Below, in pieces: positions 9,586-18,438 of a stretch of 50,094 bases of DNA. The DNA comes from Flavobacteriaceae bacterium UBA1115 (GTDB lineage Bacteria; Bacteroidota; Bacteroidia; Flavobacteriales; Flavobacteriaceae). The notes below the pieces were generated by a model, which saw nothing but the letters and a program-made list of their open reading frames with translations, was not told where the DNA came from and made no database searches. Numbering within the stretch: position 1 is the first letter of the stretch; each line of letters begins with the position of its first letter. Location of the stretch: NCBI GenBank assembly GCA_002313325.1, contig DCBE01000003.1:1-50094 (forward strand). The letters run 5' to 3'. The position numbers and the translations under genes were made by a program.

Positions 9586-10400
9586 TATGGGAACTTAGGA
9601 TATTGTTTAAAGTTAGGCATGCGCTTTTCTAAAAAGGCGTTTTTACCCTCTTGTGCTTCATCCATCAAGTAGTACATAAGCGTCGCATCACCTGCAAGTT
9701 GCATCAGGCCATGCTGCCCGTCTAACTCAGCATTCATACAGCGTTTAATCATACGCAATGCTAGAGGGCTCCGCTGCTGCATGATTTTGCACCAATCCAC
9801 TACGGTTTCTTCCAATTTATCTAATGGAACCACCTTGTTTATCATACCCATGTCTAGTGCTTCTTGCGCGGAGTATTGTTGGCATAAAAACCAAATTTCA
9901 CGTGCCTTTTTCTGGCCTACGTGGCGCGCCAAATACGATGATCCAAAGCCGCCATCAAAGCTACCTACCTTGGGGCCCGTTTGCCCAAAAATGGCATTTT
10001 CACTTGCAATGGTTAAATCACAAACCACATGCAGCACATGACCGCCCCCAATCGCATAGCCATTTACCATGGCAATAACGGGCTTGGGAATCTCGCGAAT
10101 TTTTTTATGTAAGTCCAAGACATTCAAACGTGGAACACCATCTTCGCCTACATATCCACCAACACCCTTCACGTTCTGATCACCGCCACTGCAAAATGCC
10201 TTTTCTCCAGCCCCAGTAAACACCACAACATCAATGTCTTCACGTTCTCGGCATATATCCATAGCTTCCAACATTTGGTTGTTGGTCTCTGGTCTAAACG
10301 CGTTGTAAACGCTTTCTCTGTCAATGGTGATTTTTGCTATTCCCTCGTAAAACTCGAAACGGATGTCGCTATAACTCCTGATGGTTTCCCATGTTCTCAT
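9585..10400 (-). CDS. menB: 1,4-dihydroxy-2-naphthoyl-CoA synthase, MenB
   Basis: Crotonase-family enzyme that closes the second ring in menaquinone synthesis (o-succinylbenzoyl-CoA to DHNA-CoA). It has 271 residues. Diagnostic stretches are GAGEKAFCSGGDQ, the oxyanion-hole loop NGYAIGGGHVLH, and GQTGPKVGSFDGG with the Gly found in bicarbonate-dependent (type I) MenB enzymes. The C-terminus carries EGKNAFLEKR, also typical. Its start follows the menD stop by only five bases. The sequence is very close to the standard MenB pattern, so the assignment is secure. Confidence 0.97.
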   Translation of the reverse strand: MRTWETIRSYSDIRFEFYEGIAKITIDRESVYNAFRPETNNQMLEAMDICREREDIDVVVFTGAGEKAFCSGGDQNVKGVGGYVGEDGVPRLNVLDLHKKIREIPKPVIAMVNGYAIGGGHVLHVVCDLTIASENAIFGQTGPKVGSFDGGFGSSYLARHVGQKKAREIWFLCQQYSAQEALDMGMINKVVPLDKLEETVVDWCKIMQQRSPLALRMIKRCMNAELDGQHGLMQLAGDATLMYYLMDEAQEGKNAFLEKRMPNFKQYPKFP

Positions 10401-10405
10401 AATTG

Positions 10406-12193
10406 TTAATTTAATTCGTTTTCAACCATGGCCTTAAAGTAATCTAAAAGTACCACATTGTTTATTGTTCTGGGTGTGCAAATTTCTAAAATTTTCGCTT
10501 TTGTACTGGCTTTAAAAAATGATTTTAATACTTTCTTTAATCCCCATTTGGTCCGAACACGCTTGTAGCCTAGTCCAAAGCTTTTGGCTACGTTTCGGGC
10601 GCTGCGGTTGTGGATGGTTTCAAAATAGGTGTCGTGTTTGGGCGTGTCTTTTTCGCCAGGAAGAATTCTAAAAATTCCACCTCCTTGATTGTTGATTACA
10701 ATTATACGCGTATCTTTTGGGATGTAATTATTCCACAAGCCATTGACGTCATAAAAAAAGCTTAAATCCCCAGTAATTAATATTGTTTGTTTGGGGTTGA
10801 TTTGGGCGGCTCCCATAGCCGTTGCTGTACTGCCATCTATGCCTGCGGTTCCTCTGTTGCAGAACACTTCTGTACCTCTTGGTAAGTCAAACAATTGAAT
10901 GTAGCGAACCGGTGAACTGTTAGCAATTTGTAGATGAGTATTTTCGGGTAAGGCAGCAGTGATCATGTCAAAAACATGTAAATCTGAAAAGGGAATCTTT
11001 TTTAAATAACCAACCGATGTTTGTAGGTAGCTGTTGTAGTGTGACAAAACAATTGATTGGTAGTTGCTATCTCCTCCAATAGCAAGGCTGCTCAAAACAG
11101 TTGCAGCCGACGCATAAATGTGTTCGGTTAAATAAAAGAAGGTATCATTTGCTGCGGTGTTGCCTAAGTGAAAGTGGTGTTTTGCCTTGTATTCACGTAG
11201 GAAAAATTTAATTTTTTTCGACACTACCATACCACCAGTAGTAATCAGTATGTCGGGTTGCAGGTCAGCTTGGTTTTTGGGCTCCAGCTCGAGGGGGGCT
11301 ATAAGGCAGTCAATAGCGCCAATGGCTTTTGCGTGAGAAAAGTTAGAGGTCTTTTCAGTCAGCACTACAACGGATGGGTCTTCCAATAATCTGGAAAGCA
11401 CAGAAGCTAGTTGAGCATCAGGTTTTGATACGCCCACCAAAATCATTTTTCTTTTTGCCTTGCTCCAAAGCGTTTGCAGGGTTGAGATGTCTGCCTTTTT
11501 ATTTGTGCTTGTATATGCTTTAAGTTTGGGGAGGGCTAAGGGTGTAGTGGTCATCCCGTACAAGGGTTCTTCCATGGGTATGTTTAAATGCACCGGCCCC
11601 TTGCTCTGATTTGCCAATGCAAACACGCGTTGCAACTCTGTAACGTTGTTTGCTTGATGCTTTTCTTGCAGGCTAGCCACTTCTTTTTGGCTGGGTTTTT
11701 TGGTAAAAAAAGGCTGCTTATTACTTTTGAGTAGGGTTTCGGTAGCATGGGAAACATCAGGCAGTAAATCAGCGGAGCTTAACAAGTGCGGTCCAAAAAC
11801 ACCTCGCTGTTCTATAGTCTGTCCATCGCCAATTCCAATGCGGTGCGGCATACGATCTGCCGATAGTATAACAAGTGGTATGCCACTGTAATAGGACTCT
11901 GCCACGGCAGGGTAGTAGTTCAACAGCGCCGATCCAGATGTACATACAATTGCCACAGGGCGGTCGAGTTGTTGCGCCATGCCCAATGCAAAAAATGCAG
12001 CAGCGCGCTCGTCAACAATACTATAGGTTTTAAAAAACGGATTTTCAGCAAAACCGTTTGTCAATGGTGCGTTGCGTGAACCTGCAGAAATGACAATGTG
12101 GTCTATACCGTATTCCTTACAATAAAACACCACTGTTTGTGGCAGTGGAATTTCTGTATAGCGTAAATGCTGTGATCGGGAATTGGAATTCAT
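10406..12193 (-). CDS. menD: SEPHCHC synthase (2-oxoglutarate decarboxylase), MenD
   Basis: Thiamine-diphosphate enzyme that adds a succinyl semialdehyde unit to isochorismate, the first committed step of menaquinone synthesis. It has 595 residues from the chosen start. The N-terminal ThDP domain shows SAGSRNAPL and DERAAAFFALGMAQ (the catalytic Glu). The C-terminal ThDP domain shows GTAGIDGSTATAMGAA and GDLSFFYDVNG followed by NNQGGGIFR. The open frame continues to an ATG at 12211, but a perfect -7 promoter box lies at 12208-12201, so the ATG at 12193 must be the start for that transcript. menB follows after five bases. Confidence 0.95.
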   Translation of the reverse strand: MNSNSRSQHLRYTEIPLPQTVVFYCKEYGIDHIVISAGSRNAPLTNGFAENPFFKTYSIVDERAAAFFALGMAQQLDRPVAIVCTSGSALLNYYPAVAESYYSGIPLVILSADRMPHRIGIGDGQTIEQRGVFGPHLLSSADLLPDVSHATETLLKSNKQPFFTKKPSQKEVASLQEKHQANNVTELQRVFALANQSKGPVHLNIPMEEPLYGMTTTPLALPKLKAYTSTNKKADISTLQTLWSKAKRKMILVGVSKPDAQLASVLSRLLEDPSVVVLTEKTSNFSHAKAIGAIDCLIAPLELEPKNQADLQPDILITTGGMVVSKKIKFFLREYKAKHHFHLGNTAANDTFFYLTEHIYASAATVLSSLAIGGDSNYQSIVLSHYNSYLQTSVGYLKKIPFSDLHVFDMITAALPENTHLQIANSSPVRYIQLFDLPRGTEVFCNRGTAGIDGSTATAMGAAQINPKQTILITGDLSFFYDVNGLWNNYIPKDTRIIVINNQGGGIFRILPGEKDTPKHDTYFETIHNRSARNVAKSFGLGYKRVRTKWGLKKVLKSFFKASTKAKILEICTPRTINNVVLLDYFKAMVENELN

Positions 12194-12200
12194 AGCCCTG

Positions 12201-12208
12201 CAAAAGTA
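12201..12208 (-). promoter_or_regulatory. -7 promoter box of menD (near-leaderless)
   Basis: On the minus strand TACTTTTG matches TAnnTTTG exactly, and its last base is 7 bases before the menD ATG at 12193. No clear -33 TTTG is visible at the usual distance, which lowers confidence. It sits in the 49-base menF-menD gap and would give menD and the downstream men genes a transcript independent of menF, with a leader of only a few bases. Confidence 0.55.
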
Positions 12209-12242
12209 CAAAACCGAATCTGAGTGTACTAACCGTTCTACA

Positions 12243-13286
12243 TTATATGACGTTGAGCAGTGTTTCGGCCTTGCGTTGGCTTTCTTCCCACTCCGCTACA
12301 ATATTGCTTTCGGACGTTATGCCACCACCTACATATAGGGTAAGTTGTGATTTTTCTACAAATGCGCAGCGCAAATTGACGTATATATTTGCAGCTTCTT
12401 TATTTATTGGGCCTAGAAAGCCAGCGTAGTATTTTCGCTCATGTGTCTCATACCCCTTTATGAATTCCAAGCTTTTGGAAACAGGCACACCTGAAACAGC
12501 AGGCGTAGGGTGTAGTGATTGCACAAGATCTACCAAGGTCACTTCGTTGATGTTAAATTCAAAATCAGCGCAGCGGTGTAACAGATTTCCAGCTCTTTTA
12601 GTATAAACTTTGGAGGGCTTGATAGCTTCGTTTGGGTACAAGACATCAAGTTGCTTCTTGATAAAATCGGTGACCATTTGCTGTTCTTTAACTTCTTTGG
12701 AAGACCATTTCGGGTGCTTATTATCCTCATAGGCCAATGTTCCTGCTAGCGCCATGGTTTTACATTTACCACCTTTTAGGTTTAATAGTGTTTCGGGAGT
12801 GGCGCCCATCCAAGTGCCTGTTTGTGGGTGCGACCAATAATATACCATGGCATTCGGGTAGGTATTTAGAATGCGGACAAAAGACTCCGCTATGTTATGT
12901 TTGAATGCTTGCTTGTGAAGTCGTGACACCACCACTTTTTGAATGGCTCCTTTTCCAATGGCTGTAATGGCATTCGCGACCAAGTCATTATAATATGTTT
13001 TTTGTTCCTTTATTTCGATTGCCGTTGGCGTGTTAGTTCTGGCTTTTGGTTCAGGAATATCAAACTTTGCGACGTTATGGTTTGGTATGTAATTAAATTG
13101 ATTTGTGCGGGTAAAGGGTGCAAACACAAAGCCCTCTTCTTTGAGTGATGTACTTACATGGTAACGGTCATTCTCTTGTTGGACACAAAAAAGCGTCTTG
13201 GTCTTGGGCAAGCGATAGAGCACAAAAGGGCGGTCGGCTCCGTTTAGCTGTGCGAATAAGTCGTAAAAGTTGTTTTCGTTTTTCAT
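12243..13286 (-). CDS. menF: isochorismate synthase, MenF-type chorismate-binding enzyme
   Basis: Converts chorismate to isochorismate, the entry to menaquinone synthesis. It belongs to the chorismate-utilising fold. Visible signatures are KVVVSRLH, WMGATPETLL, the MALAGTLAY and EQQMVTDFI stretch, SLHPTPAVSG, ERKYYAGFLG and the C-terminal AEWEESQRKAETLL. The size (347 residues from 13286) fits. The open frame extends to 13343, but a TAATTTTG promoter-like box at 13305-13298 falls within that extension, favouring the ATG at 13286. An isochorismate synthase for a siderophore is possible in principle, but the next gene on this strand is menD. Confidence 0.92.
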   Translation of the reverse strand: MKNENNFYDLFAQLNGADRPFVLYRLPKTKTLFCVQQENDRYHVSTSLKEEGFVFAPFTRTNQFNYIPNHNVAKFDIPEPKARTNTPTAIEIKEQKTYYNDLVANAITAIGKGAIQKVVVSRLHKQAFKHNIAESFVRILNTYPNAMVYYWSHPQTGTWMGATPETLLNLKGGKCKTMALAGTLAYEDNKHPKWSSKEVKEQQMVTDFIKKQLDVLYPNEAIKPSKVYTKRAGNLLHRCADFEFNINEVTLVDLVQSLHPTPAVSGVPVSKSLEFIKGYETHERKYYAGFLGPINKEAANIYVNLRCAFVEKSQLTLYVGGGITSESNIVAEWEESQRKAETLLNVI

Positions 13287-13297
13287 CCCGGCAGGCG

Positions 13298-13305
13298 CAA
13301 AATTA
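13298..13305 (-). promoter_or_regulatory. candidate -7 promoter box of menF
   Basis: TAATTTTG on the minus strand matches TAnnTTTG and ends 11 bases before the chosen menF start at 13286. The -33 element is weak (TTTA at a 22-base spacing). It faces away from the rpsL promoter in the same intergenic region, so the 13287-13485 gap holds back-to-back promoters for quinone synthesis and ribosomal genes. Confidence 0.45.
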
Positions 13306-13417
13306 CATACAGTAAATTGAATTTTAGTAAATCCTTTCAACATTCTGATTTTGCGGGATAATTATCCCTTCTTATGTACGGAAGTTTAAAGAAGAAACAA
13401 AAACAGCTAAAAATTTA

Positions 13418-13448
13418 TTTGAAAGAGACGAAAATTATACTACATTTG
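13418..13448 (+). promoter_or_regulatory. promoter of the ribosomal operon
   Basis: TTTG (13418-13421), a 19-base spacer and TACATTTG (13441-13448) match the Bacteroidota sigma-A promoter on every defined base. The predicted transcript starts just after 13450 and carries a leader of about 30 bases that includes a small inverted repeat CCTTT-AAAT-AAAGG (13453-13466). This is the only strong promoter seen ahead of rpsL, and I find no equally good one inside the operon. Confidence 0.8.
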
Positions 13449-13485
13449 CAGCCCTTTAAATAAAGGATCAAAGTAAGTATAACGT

Positions 13486-13860
13486 ATGCCAACCATATCG
13501 CAACTAGTTCGGAAAGGTCGCAAGGATCTTACAAAGAAGAGTAAATCCGCAGCTTTGGATTCATGTCCACAGCGAAGAGGTGTGTGTACCCGTGTGTATA
13601 CCACCACGCCTAAAAAGCCTAATTCTGCTATGCGGAAAGTGGCAAGGGTGCGCCTAACCAATGGAAATGAGGTAAATGCCTACATTCCTGGGGAGGGACA
13701 CAACCTGCAAGAGCACTCGATTGTGCTTGTACGCGGAGGTCGTGTAAAAGATTTACCTGGTGTTCGCTACCACATTGTTCGTGGAGCACTTGACACCGCT
13801 GGTGTAGAAGGCCGCTTACAGCGTCGTTCTAAATATGGTGCTAAACGACCAAAAAAATAG
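13486..13860 (+). CDS. rpsL: 30S ribosomal protein S12
   Basis: uS12, part of the decoding centre of the small subunit. It has 124 residues. The conserved TTTPKKPNSAMRK loop and the VKDLPGVRYH loop are intact. The lysines in these loops, where streptomycin-resistance changes usually occur, look wild type. It is the first gene of the 17-kb ribosomal operon, directly after its promoter. The 59-base gap to rpsG contains a perfect hairpin that may be a regulatory site. Confidence 0.99.
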   Translation: MPTISQLVRKGRKDLTKKSKSAALDSCPQRRGVCTRVYTTTPKKPNSAMRKVARVRLTNGNEVNAYIPGEGHNLQEHSIVLVRGGRVKDLPGVRYHIVRGALDTAGVEGRLQRRSKYGAKRPKK

Positions 13861-13885
13861 TTTAGACCCGAAAGGAAAACATGAC

Positions 13886-13903
13886 GTTCAAGCTTGCTTG
13901 AAC
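13886..13903 (+). promoter_or_regulatory. perfect inverted repeat in the rpsL-rpsG gap
   Basis: GTTCAAGC (13886-13893), two bases, then GCTTGAAC (13896-13903) can form a 7-8 bp hairpin between the S12 stop and the S7 start. In E. coli, S7 represses its own operon by binding the S12-S7 intercistronic mRNA, so a functional analogue is possible. There is no U-run, so it is not an intrinsic terminator. The regulatory role is inference. Confidence 0.45.
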
Positions 13904-13919
13904 CACTCAAATCCAGAAT

Positions 13920-14396
13920 ATGAGAAAAAGAAAGGCGAAAAAACGCCCGCTACTTCCCGACCCGCGATTTAATGACCAACTGGTCACGCGTTTTGTTAAC
14001 AACCTGATGTGGAATGGAAAAAAATCTGTAGCATTCAAGATATTTTACGATGCGATTGACATCGTAGGTTCAAAAAAACAAGACGAAGAAAAAGATGCAC
14101 TACAATGTTGGAAGGATGCATTATCTAATGTGATGCCCCACGTTGAGGTTCGTAGTCGTCGTGTAGGAGGTGCTACCTTTCAAATTCCAATGCAGATACG
14201 TCCAGATAGAAAAATTTCAATGGCCATGAAGTGGTTGATTAGCTTTGCACGTAAACGCAATGAAAAATCTATGGCACAAAAGTTAGCTGCCGAAATACTG
14301 GCTGCTGAAAAAGAAGAAGGTGCTGCCGTTAAAAAACGTACAGATACCCACAAGATGGCAGAAGCGAACAAAGCATTTTCTCACTTTAGATTTTAA
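13920..14396 (+). CDS. rpsG: 30S ribosomal protein S7
   Basis: uS7, the primary binder of the 3' domain of 16S rRNA near the tRNA E-site. It has 158 residues, normal length. It begins MRKRKAKKR and shows the diagnostic VEVRSRRVGGATFQIP and KMAEANKAFSHFRF at the C-terminus. It lies between rpsL and fusA. The start is fixed by the conserved N-terminus; no Shine-Dalgarno sequence precedes it. Confidence 0.99.
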   Translation: MRKRKAKKRPLLPDPRFNDQLVTRFVNNLMWNGKKSVAFKIFYDAIDIVGSKKQDEEKDALQCWKDALSNVMPHVEVRSRRVGGATFQIPMQIRPDRKISMAMKWLISFARKRNEKSMAQKLAAEILAAEKEEGAAVKKRTDTHKMAEANKAFSHFRF

Positions 14397-14417
14397 CAAA
14401 CAGTAGCATATTCAATT

Positions 14418-16541
14418 ATGGCACGAGATTTAAAATATACACGTAACATTGGGATTGCAGCGCATATTGATGCGGGAAAAACTACTACTACCGAGCGTAT
14501 TTTATATTACACGGGTGTAAGCCACAAAATTGGAGAGGTACATGATGGTGCCGCCACAATGGACTGGATGCAACAAGAGCAAGAGCGTGGTATTACTATT
14601 ACTTCTGCAGCGACCACATGTGAGTGGACATTCCCAACAGATCAAGGCAAGCCGCTTGACGGAGCAAAACCGTATCACTTGAATATTATTGACACTCCAG
14701 GCCATGTTGACTTTACTGTTGAAGTAAACCGTTCATTACGTGTTCTAGATGGGTTGGTGTTCTTGTTTTCTGCTGTTGATGGTGTTGAACCACAATCGGA
14801 AACAAACTGGCGTTTGGCTGACAACTACAAAGTGCCACGTATGGGCTTTGTGAACAAAATGGACCGTCAAGGGTCAAACTTCTTGAATGTTTGTAATCAG
14901 GTTCGTGAGATGTTAAATTCAAATGCAGTACCTATTGTATTGCCTATCGGCGATGAAGATAACTTTAGAGGATGTGTTGACCTAGTTAAGAACCGTGCGA
15001 TTATTTGGCATGAGGAAAATATGGGCGCAACTTTCGATGTTGTTGACATCCCTGAAGACATAAAGGAAGGCGCTCAGAGATTCCGTGGTGAGCTTATTGA
15101 AGCTGTTGCAGAATATGACGATAACCTTTTGGAAAAATATTTTGAAGATCCTGATAGTATTTCTGAAGACGAAGTGCACAACGCCCTTCGTGCAGCAACA
15201 CAAGACATGAGTATCATTCCCATGATTTGTGGTTCTGCCTTTAAAAATAAAGGGGTTCAATTCTTGTTAGATGCCGTTTGTCGCTACTTGCCTTCACCAG
15301 AAGACAAAGAAGCAATTATTGGTACTAATCCTGATAACGGACAGCAAATCTCACGTAAGCCATCTGTAAACGATCCGTTTTCGGCCTTAGCTTTTAAAAT
15401 TGCTACCGATCCTTTTGTAGGTCGTTTGGCTTTTTTCCGTGCTTATTCTGGACGTTTGGATGCAGGTTCTTATGTATTGAACAATCGCTCTGGTAACAAA
15501 GAGCGTATTTCGCGTATCTATCAGATGCACGCCAACAAGCAAAACTCTATCGACCACATTGAGGCGGGAGATATTGGTGCCGCTGTTGGATTTAAAGACA
15601 TCAAAACAGGTGATACACTTTCTGCTGAAAAATCACCTATTGTTCTGGAAAGCATGGACTTTCCCGACCCCGTAATCGGTATCGCGGTAGAGCCTAAAAC
15701 TAAAGCAGATGTAGACAAACTAGGTATGTCATTGGCCAAACTAGCGGAAGAAGATCCTACTTTCCAAGTTAAAACTGACGAGGCTTCTGGCCAAACCATT
15801 ATCTCTGGAATGGGTGAGCTTCACCTTGATATTATTGTCGACCGTTTAAGACGTGAGTTTAAGGTTGATGTAAACCAAGGGCAACCACAAGTTGAATACA
15901 AAGAAGCCATTACAGCAGCTACAGATCACCGTGAGGTATATAAGAAGCAGTCGGGTGGACGTGGTAAGTTTGCCGATATCGTATTTACACTTGAGCCAGC
16001 CGAAGAAGGTAAATCAGGTCTTGACTTTGTCAATCAAATTAAGGGCGGTAATGTTCCTAAAGAATATATTCCATCTGTTGAGAAAGGTTTCAAGCAAGCC
16101 ATGGCGAATGGTCCATTGGCTGGATTTGAAGTAGATGCAATCAAGATTACGCTGAAAGACGGATCTTTCCATCCCGTGGATTCAGATTCGTTATCTTTTG
16201 AATTGGCTGCCAAGCTTGGGTACAAAGCCGCTGCAAAAGCTGCTGGTGCCGTAATTATGGAGCCCATCATGAAACTAGAGGTTCTAACTCCTGAAGAAAA
16301 TATGGGTGATATCGTTGGTGACTTAAACCGTCGTCGCGGTCAGGTAAACAGCATGGACGATCGCGCAGGGTCTAAAGTTGTAAAGGCCAATGTGCCTCTT
16401 TCCGAAATGTTTGGTTACGTAACCTCGTTACGTACACTTTCATCTGGACGTGCAACTTCTACCATGGAATTTTCACACTACGAACAAACACCACAAAATA
16501 TTTCATCTGAAGTAATTGCGGCAGCAACAGGTCAGAGCTAA
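14418..16541 (+). CDS. fusA: translation elongation factor G
   Basis: GTPase that moves tRNAs and mRNA through the ribosome after peptide bond formation. It has 707 residues. The G domain shows the P-loop AHIDAGKT (15-22), the switch region with RGITITSAATT, DTPGH (92-96) and NKMD (146-149). Domains II-V follow, with the domain IV stretch PQVEYKEAIT and the C-terminal GYVTSLRTLSSGRATSTMEF. It is the full-length classical EF-G encoded in the str position. The gene for EF-Tu, which follows fusA in many other bacteria, is not here; rpsJ comes next after 11 bases. Confidence 0.99.
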   Translation: MARDLKYTRNIGIAAHIDAGKTTTTERILYYTGVSHKIGEVHDGAATMDWMQQEQERGITITSAATTCEWTFPTDQGKPLDGAKPYHLNIIDTPGHVDFTVEVNRSLRVLDGLVFLFSAVDGVEPQSETNWRLADNYKVPRMGFVNKMDRQGSNFLNVCNQVREMLNSNAVPIVLPIGDEDNFRGCVDLVKNRAIIWHEENMGATFDVVDIPEDIKEGAQRFRGELIEAVAEYDDNLLEKYFEDPDSISEDEVHNALRAATQDMSIIPMICGSAFKNKGVQFLLDAVCRYLPSPEDKEAIIGTNPDNGQQISRKPSVNDPFSALAFKIATDPFVGRLAFFRAYSGRLDAGSYVLNNRSGNKERISRIYQMHANKQNSIDHIEAGDIGAAVGFKDIKTGDTLSAEKSPIVLESMDFPDPVIGIAVEPKTKADVDKLGMSLAKLAEEDPTFQVKTDEASGQTIISGMGELHLDIIVDRLRREFKVDVNQGQPQVEYKEAITAATDHREVYKKQSGGRGKFADIVFTLEPAEEGKSGLDFVNQIKGGNVPKEYIPSVEKGFKQAMANGPLAGFEVDAIKITLKDGSFHPVDSDSLSFELAAKLGYKAAAKAAGAVIMEPIMKLEVLTPEENMGDIVGDLNRRRGQVNSMDDRAGSKVVKANVPLSEMFGYVTSLRTLSSGRATSTMEFSHYEQTPQNISSEVIAAATGQS

Positions 16542-16552
16542 AAATATAAACG

Positions 16553-16858
16553 ATGAGTCAGAAAATTAGAATAAAACTTAAATCGTACGACCACAACTTG
16601 GTAGATCGCTCTGCTGAGAAGATCGTCAAAACAGTAAAGTCAACGGGTGCGGTAGTAACAGGACCTATTCCGTTACCAACACACAAAAAACTTTTTACCG
16701 TTTTGCGCTCCCCTCATGTAAACAAAAAATCGCGTGAACAATTCCAATTAAGCTCTTATAAGCGCTTATTGGATATTTACAGCTCTTCATCAAAGACTAT
16801 TGACGCCTTGATGAAACTTGAGTTACCTAGTGGCGTTGAGGTAGAAATTAAAGTATAA
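16553..16858 (+). CDS. rpsJ: 30S ribosomal protein S10
   Basis: uS10, a small-subunit head protein that also serves as NusE in transcription antitermination. It has 101 residues. The conserved IRIKLKSYDHNLVD at the start and GPIPLPTHKKLFTVLRSPH in the loop identify it. It follows fusA without tuf in between, joining the str and S10 gene groups. The start is preceded by AAACG rather than a Shine-Dalgarno sequence, a context repeated at rplW and rpsS. Confidence 0.99.
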   Translation: MSQKIRIKLKSYDHNLVDRSAEKIVKTVKSTGAVVTGPIPLPTHKKLFTVLRSPHVNKKSREQFQLSSYKRLLDIYSSSSKTIDALMKLELPSGVEVEIKV

Positions 16859-16886
16859 CACCCTTTTAGGATTAAATATTCAGATT

Positions 16887-17504
16887 ATGTCTGGTTTAAT
16901 AGGAAGAAAAATTGGTATGACGAGCATCTTTGACGAGAATGGGAAGAATCTTCCCTGTACTGTTATTGAAGCAGGTCCTTGTGTTGTTACACAAGTGAGA
17001 TCCAAAGACGTTGATGGCTACGATGCTTTACAACTTGGTTTTGATGAAAAGCCTGAACGTAAAGTAACTAAAGCCGCGAGTGGACACTTTAAAAAAGCAA
17101 GCACTTCGCCTAAGCGTAAGCTTGTTGAGTTCCAAGGCTTCGACGAGGAGCACAAACTTGGTGATACCATTACAGTTGACCACTTTACTGCTGGTGAATT
17201 TGTTGATATCACAGGAACTTCTAAAGGAAAAGGATTTCAAGGGGTTGTAAAACGTCACGGTTTTGCTGGTGTTGGTCAATCCACACACGGACAACACAAC
17301 CGTTTAAGAGCTCCTGGCTCTATTGGTGCAGCTTCATATCCAGCGCGTGTATTCAAAGGAATGCGCATGGCTGGCCAAATGGGTAATGAAAAAGTAACCG
17401 TACAAAACTTACGTGTTCTTAAAGTTGTTACTGAGAAAAATTTATTAGTGGTTAAAGGTTGTGTCCCTGGCCACAAGAATGCGTTTATCTTAATTCGTAA
17501 GTAA
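16887..17504 (+). CDS. rplC: 50S ribosomal protein L3
   Basis: uL3, an early assembly protein whose central loop reaches the peptidyl transferase centre. It has 205 residues. It begins MSGLIGRKIGMTSIFDENG and carries the loop signature KGFQGVVKRHGFAG and RAPGSIGAASYPARVFKGM. The stop overlaps the rplD start in a TAATG arrangement, suggesting coupled translation of L3 and L4. Confidence 0.99.
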   Translation: MSGLIGRKIGMTSIFDENGKNLPCTVIEAGPCVVTQVRSKDVDGYDALQLGFDEKPERKVTKAASGHFKKASTSPKRKLVEFQGFDEEHKLGDTITVDHFTAGEFVDITGTSKGKGFQGVVKRHGFAGVGQSTHGQHNRLRAPGSIGAASYPARVFKGMRMAGQMGNEKVTVQNLRVLKVVTEKNLLVVKGCVPGHKNAFILIRK

Positions 17505-18133
17505 TGAAAGTAGCTATAATTAATATTAACGGAAAAGAAACAGGTCGCACTGTTGCCCTAGACAAAGCTATTTTTGGTGTTGAACCAAACGAACATGCTC
17601 TGTATTTAGATGTAAAACAATACCTGGCGCACCAACGCCAAGGAACGCACAAAGCCAAAGAACGTGCAGAGATAGTGGGTAGTACGCGCAAGATCAAGAA
17701 ACAAAAAGGTACTGGTACTGCTCGTGCGGGTAGCATCAAAAACCCGTTATTCCGTGGTGGTGGACGTGTATTCGGACCCAGAGTTCGCTCATACAAACAG
17801 AAAGTGAACAAAAACGTTAAGCGTTTGGCTCGCAAATCTGCTTTCAGCCTTAAGGCACAGCAAAAAAATATTACAGTTGTTGAAGACTTTCAGTTTGATG
17901 AACCGAAAACAAAATCGTTTCAAGCAGCACTTACTGCACTTGGTATTTCCGACAAAAAATCACTTTGGGTATTGGGTGAAAACAATAAAAATGTGTTTTT
18001 GTCTGGACGTAACCTTGCCAAAATAGAGGTGCTTAAAAACGATGAGTTAAACACATATAAAATAATGAATGCCCAGCATTTGGTACTTGCAGAAAGTGCC
18101 GTTGCTGCAATTGAAGCTAACCTGAGTAAATAA
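17504..18133 (+). CDS. rplD: 50S ribosomal protein L4
   Basis: uL4, whose extended loop lines the nascent-peptide exit tunnel. It has 209 residues. The loop contains RKIKKQKGTGTARAGS and RGGGRVFGPRVRSY, both typical. In E. coli L4 represses the S10 operon at a leader hairpin and by termination. No comparable leader can be recognised here because this operon starts at rpsL. Confidence 0.99.
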   Translation: MKVAIININGKETGRTVALDKAIFGVEPNEHALYLDVKQYLAHQRQGTHKAKERAEIVGSTRKIKKQKGTGTARAGSIKNPLFRGGGRVFGPRVRSYKQKVNKNVKRLARKSAFSLKAQQKNITVVEDFQFDEPKTKSFQAALTALGISDKKSLWVLGENNKNVFLSGRNLAKIEVLKNDELNTYKIMNAQHLVLAESAVAAIEANLSK

Positions 18134-18139
18134 CAAACG

Positions 18140-18430
18140 ATGCGTATTTTATTAAAACCTGTTATTACTGAAAAGGCAACTCGCGAGAGTGAGTTGAGAA
18201 ACCGTTATACTTTTTTGGTTAATCCAAAAGCCAACAAAGTTGAAATCAAAAAAGCAGTTGAGTCAACATACGGTGTTACTGTCGAAAAAGTGCGCACGCT
18301 TAATTACAGTCCGGAAAGACGCACACGGTATACCAAAAGAGGTATTCAGCATTCGAAAACCAACGCTACCAAACGCGCAGTTGTTGAAGTAGCAGCGGGG
18401 GAAAATATTGATTTTTATAGTAATTTATAA
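18140..18430 (+). CDS. rplW: 50S ribosomal protein L23
   Basis: uL23, located at the tunnel exit, where it docks trigger factor and the signal recognition particle. It has 96 residues. It begins with LLKPVITEKATR and contains FLVNPKANKVEIKKAVE, both family hallmarks. It lies six bases after rplD and eight before rplB. The start context is AAACG-ATG, as for rpsJ and rpsS. Confidence 0.99.
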   Translation: MRILLKPVITEKATRESELRNRYTFLVNPKANKVEIKKAVESTYGVTVEKVRTLNYSPERRTRYTKRGIQHSKTNATKRAVVEVAAGENIDFYSNL

Positions 18431-18438
18431 AATAGGAT

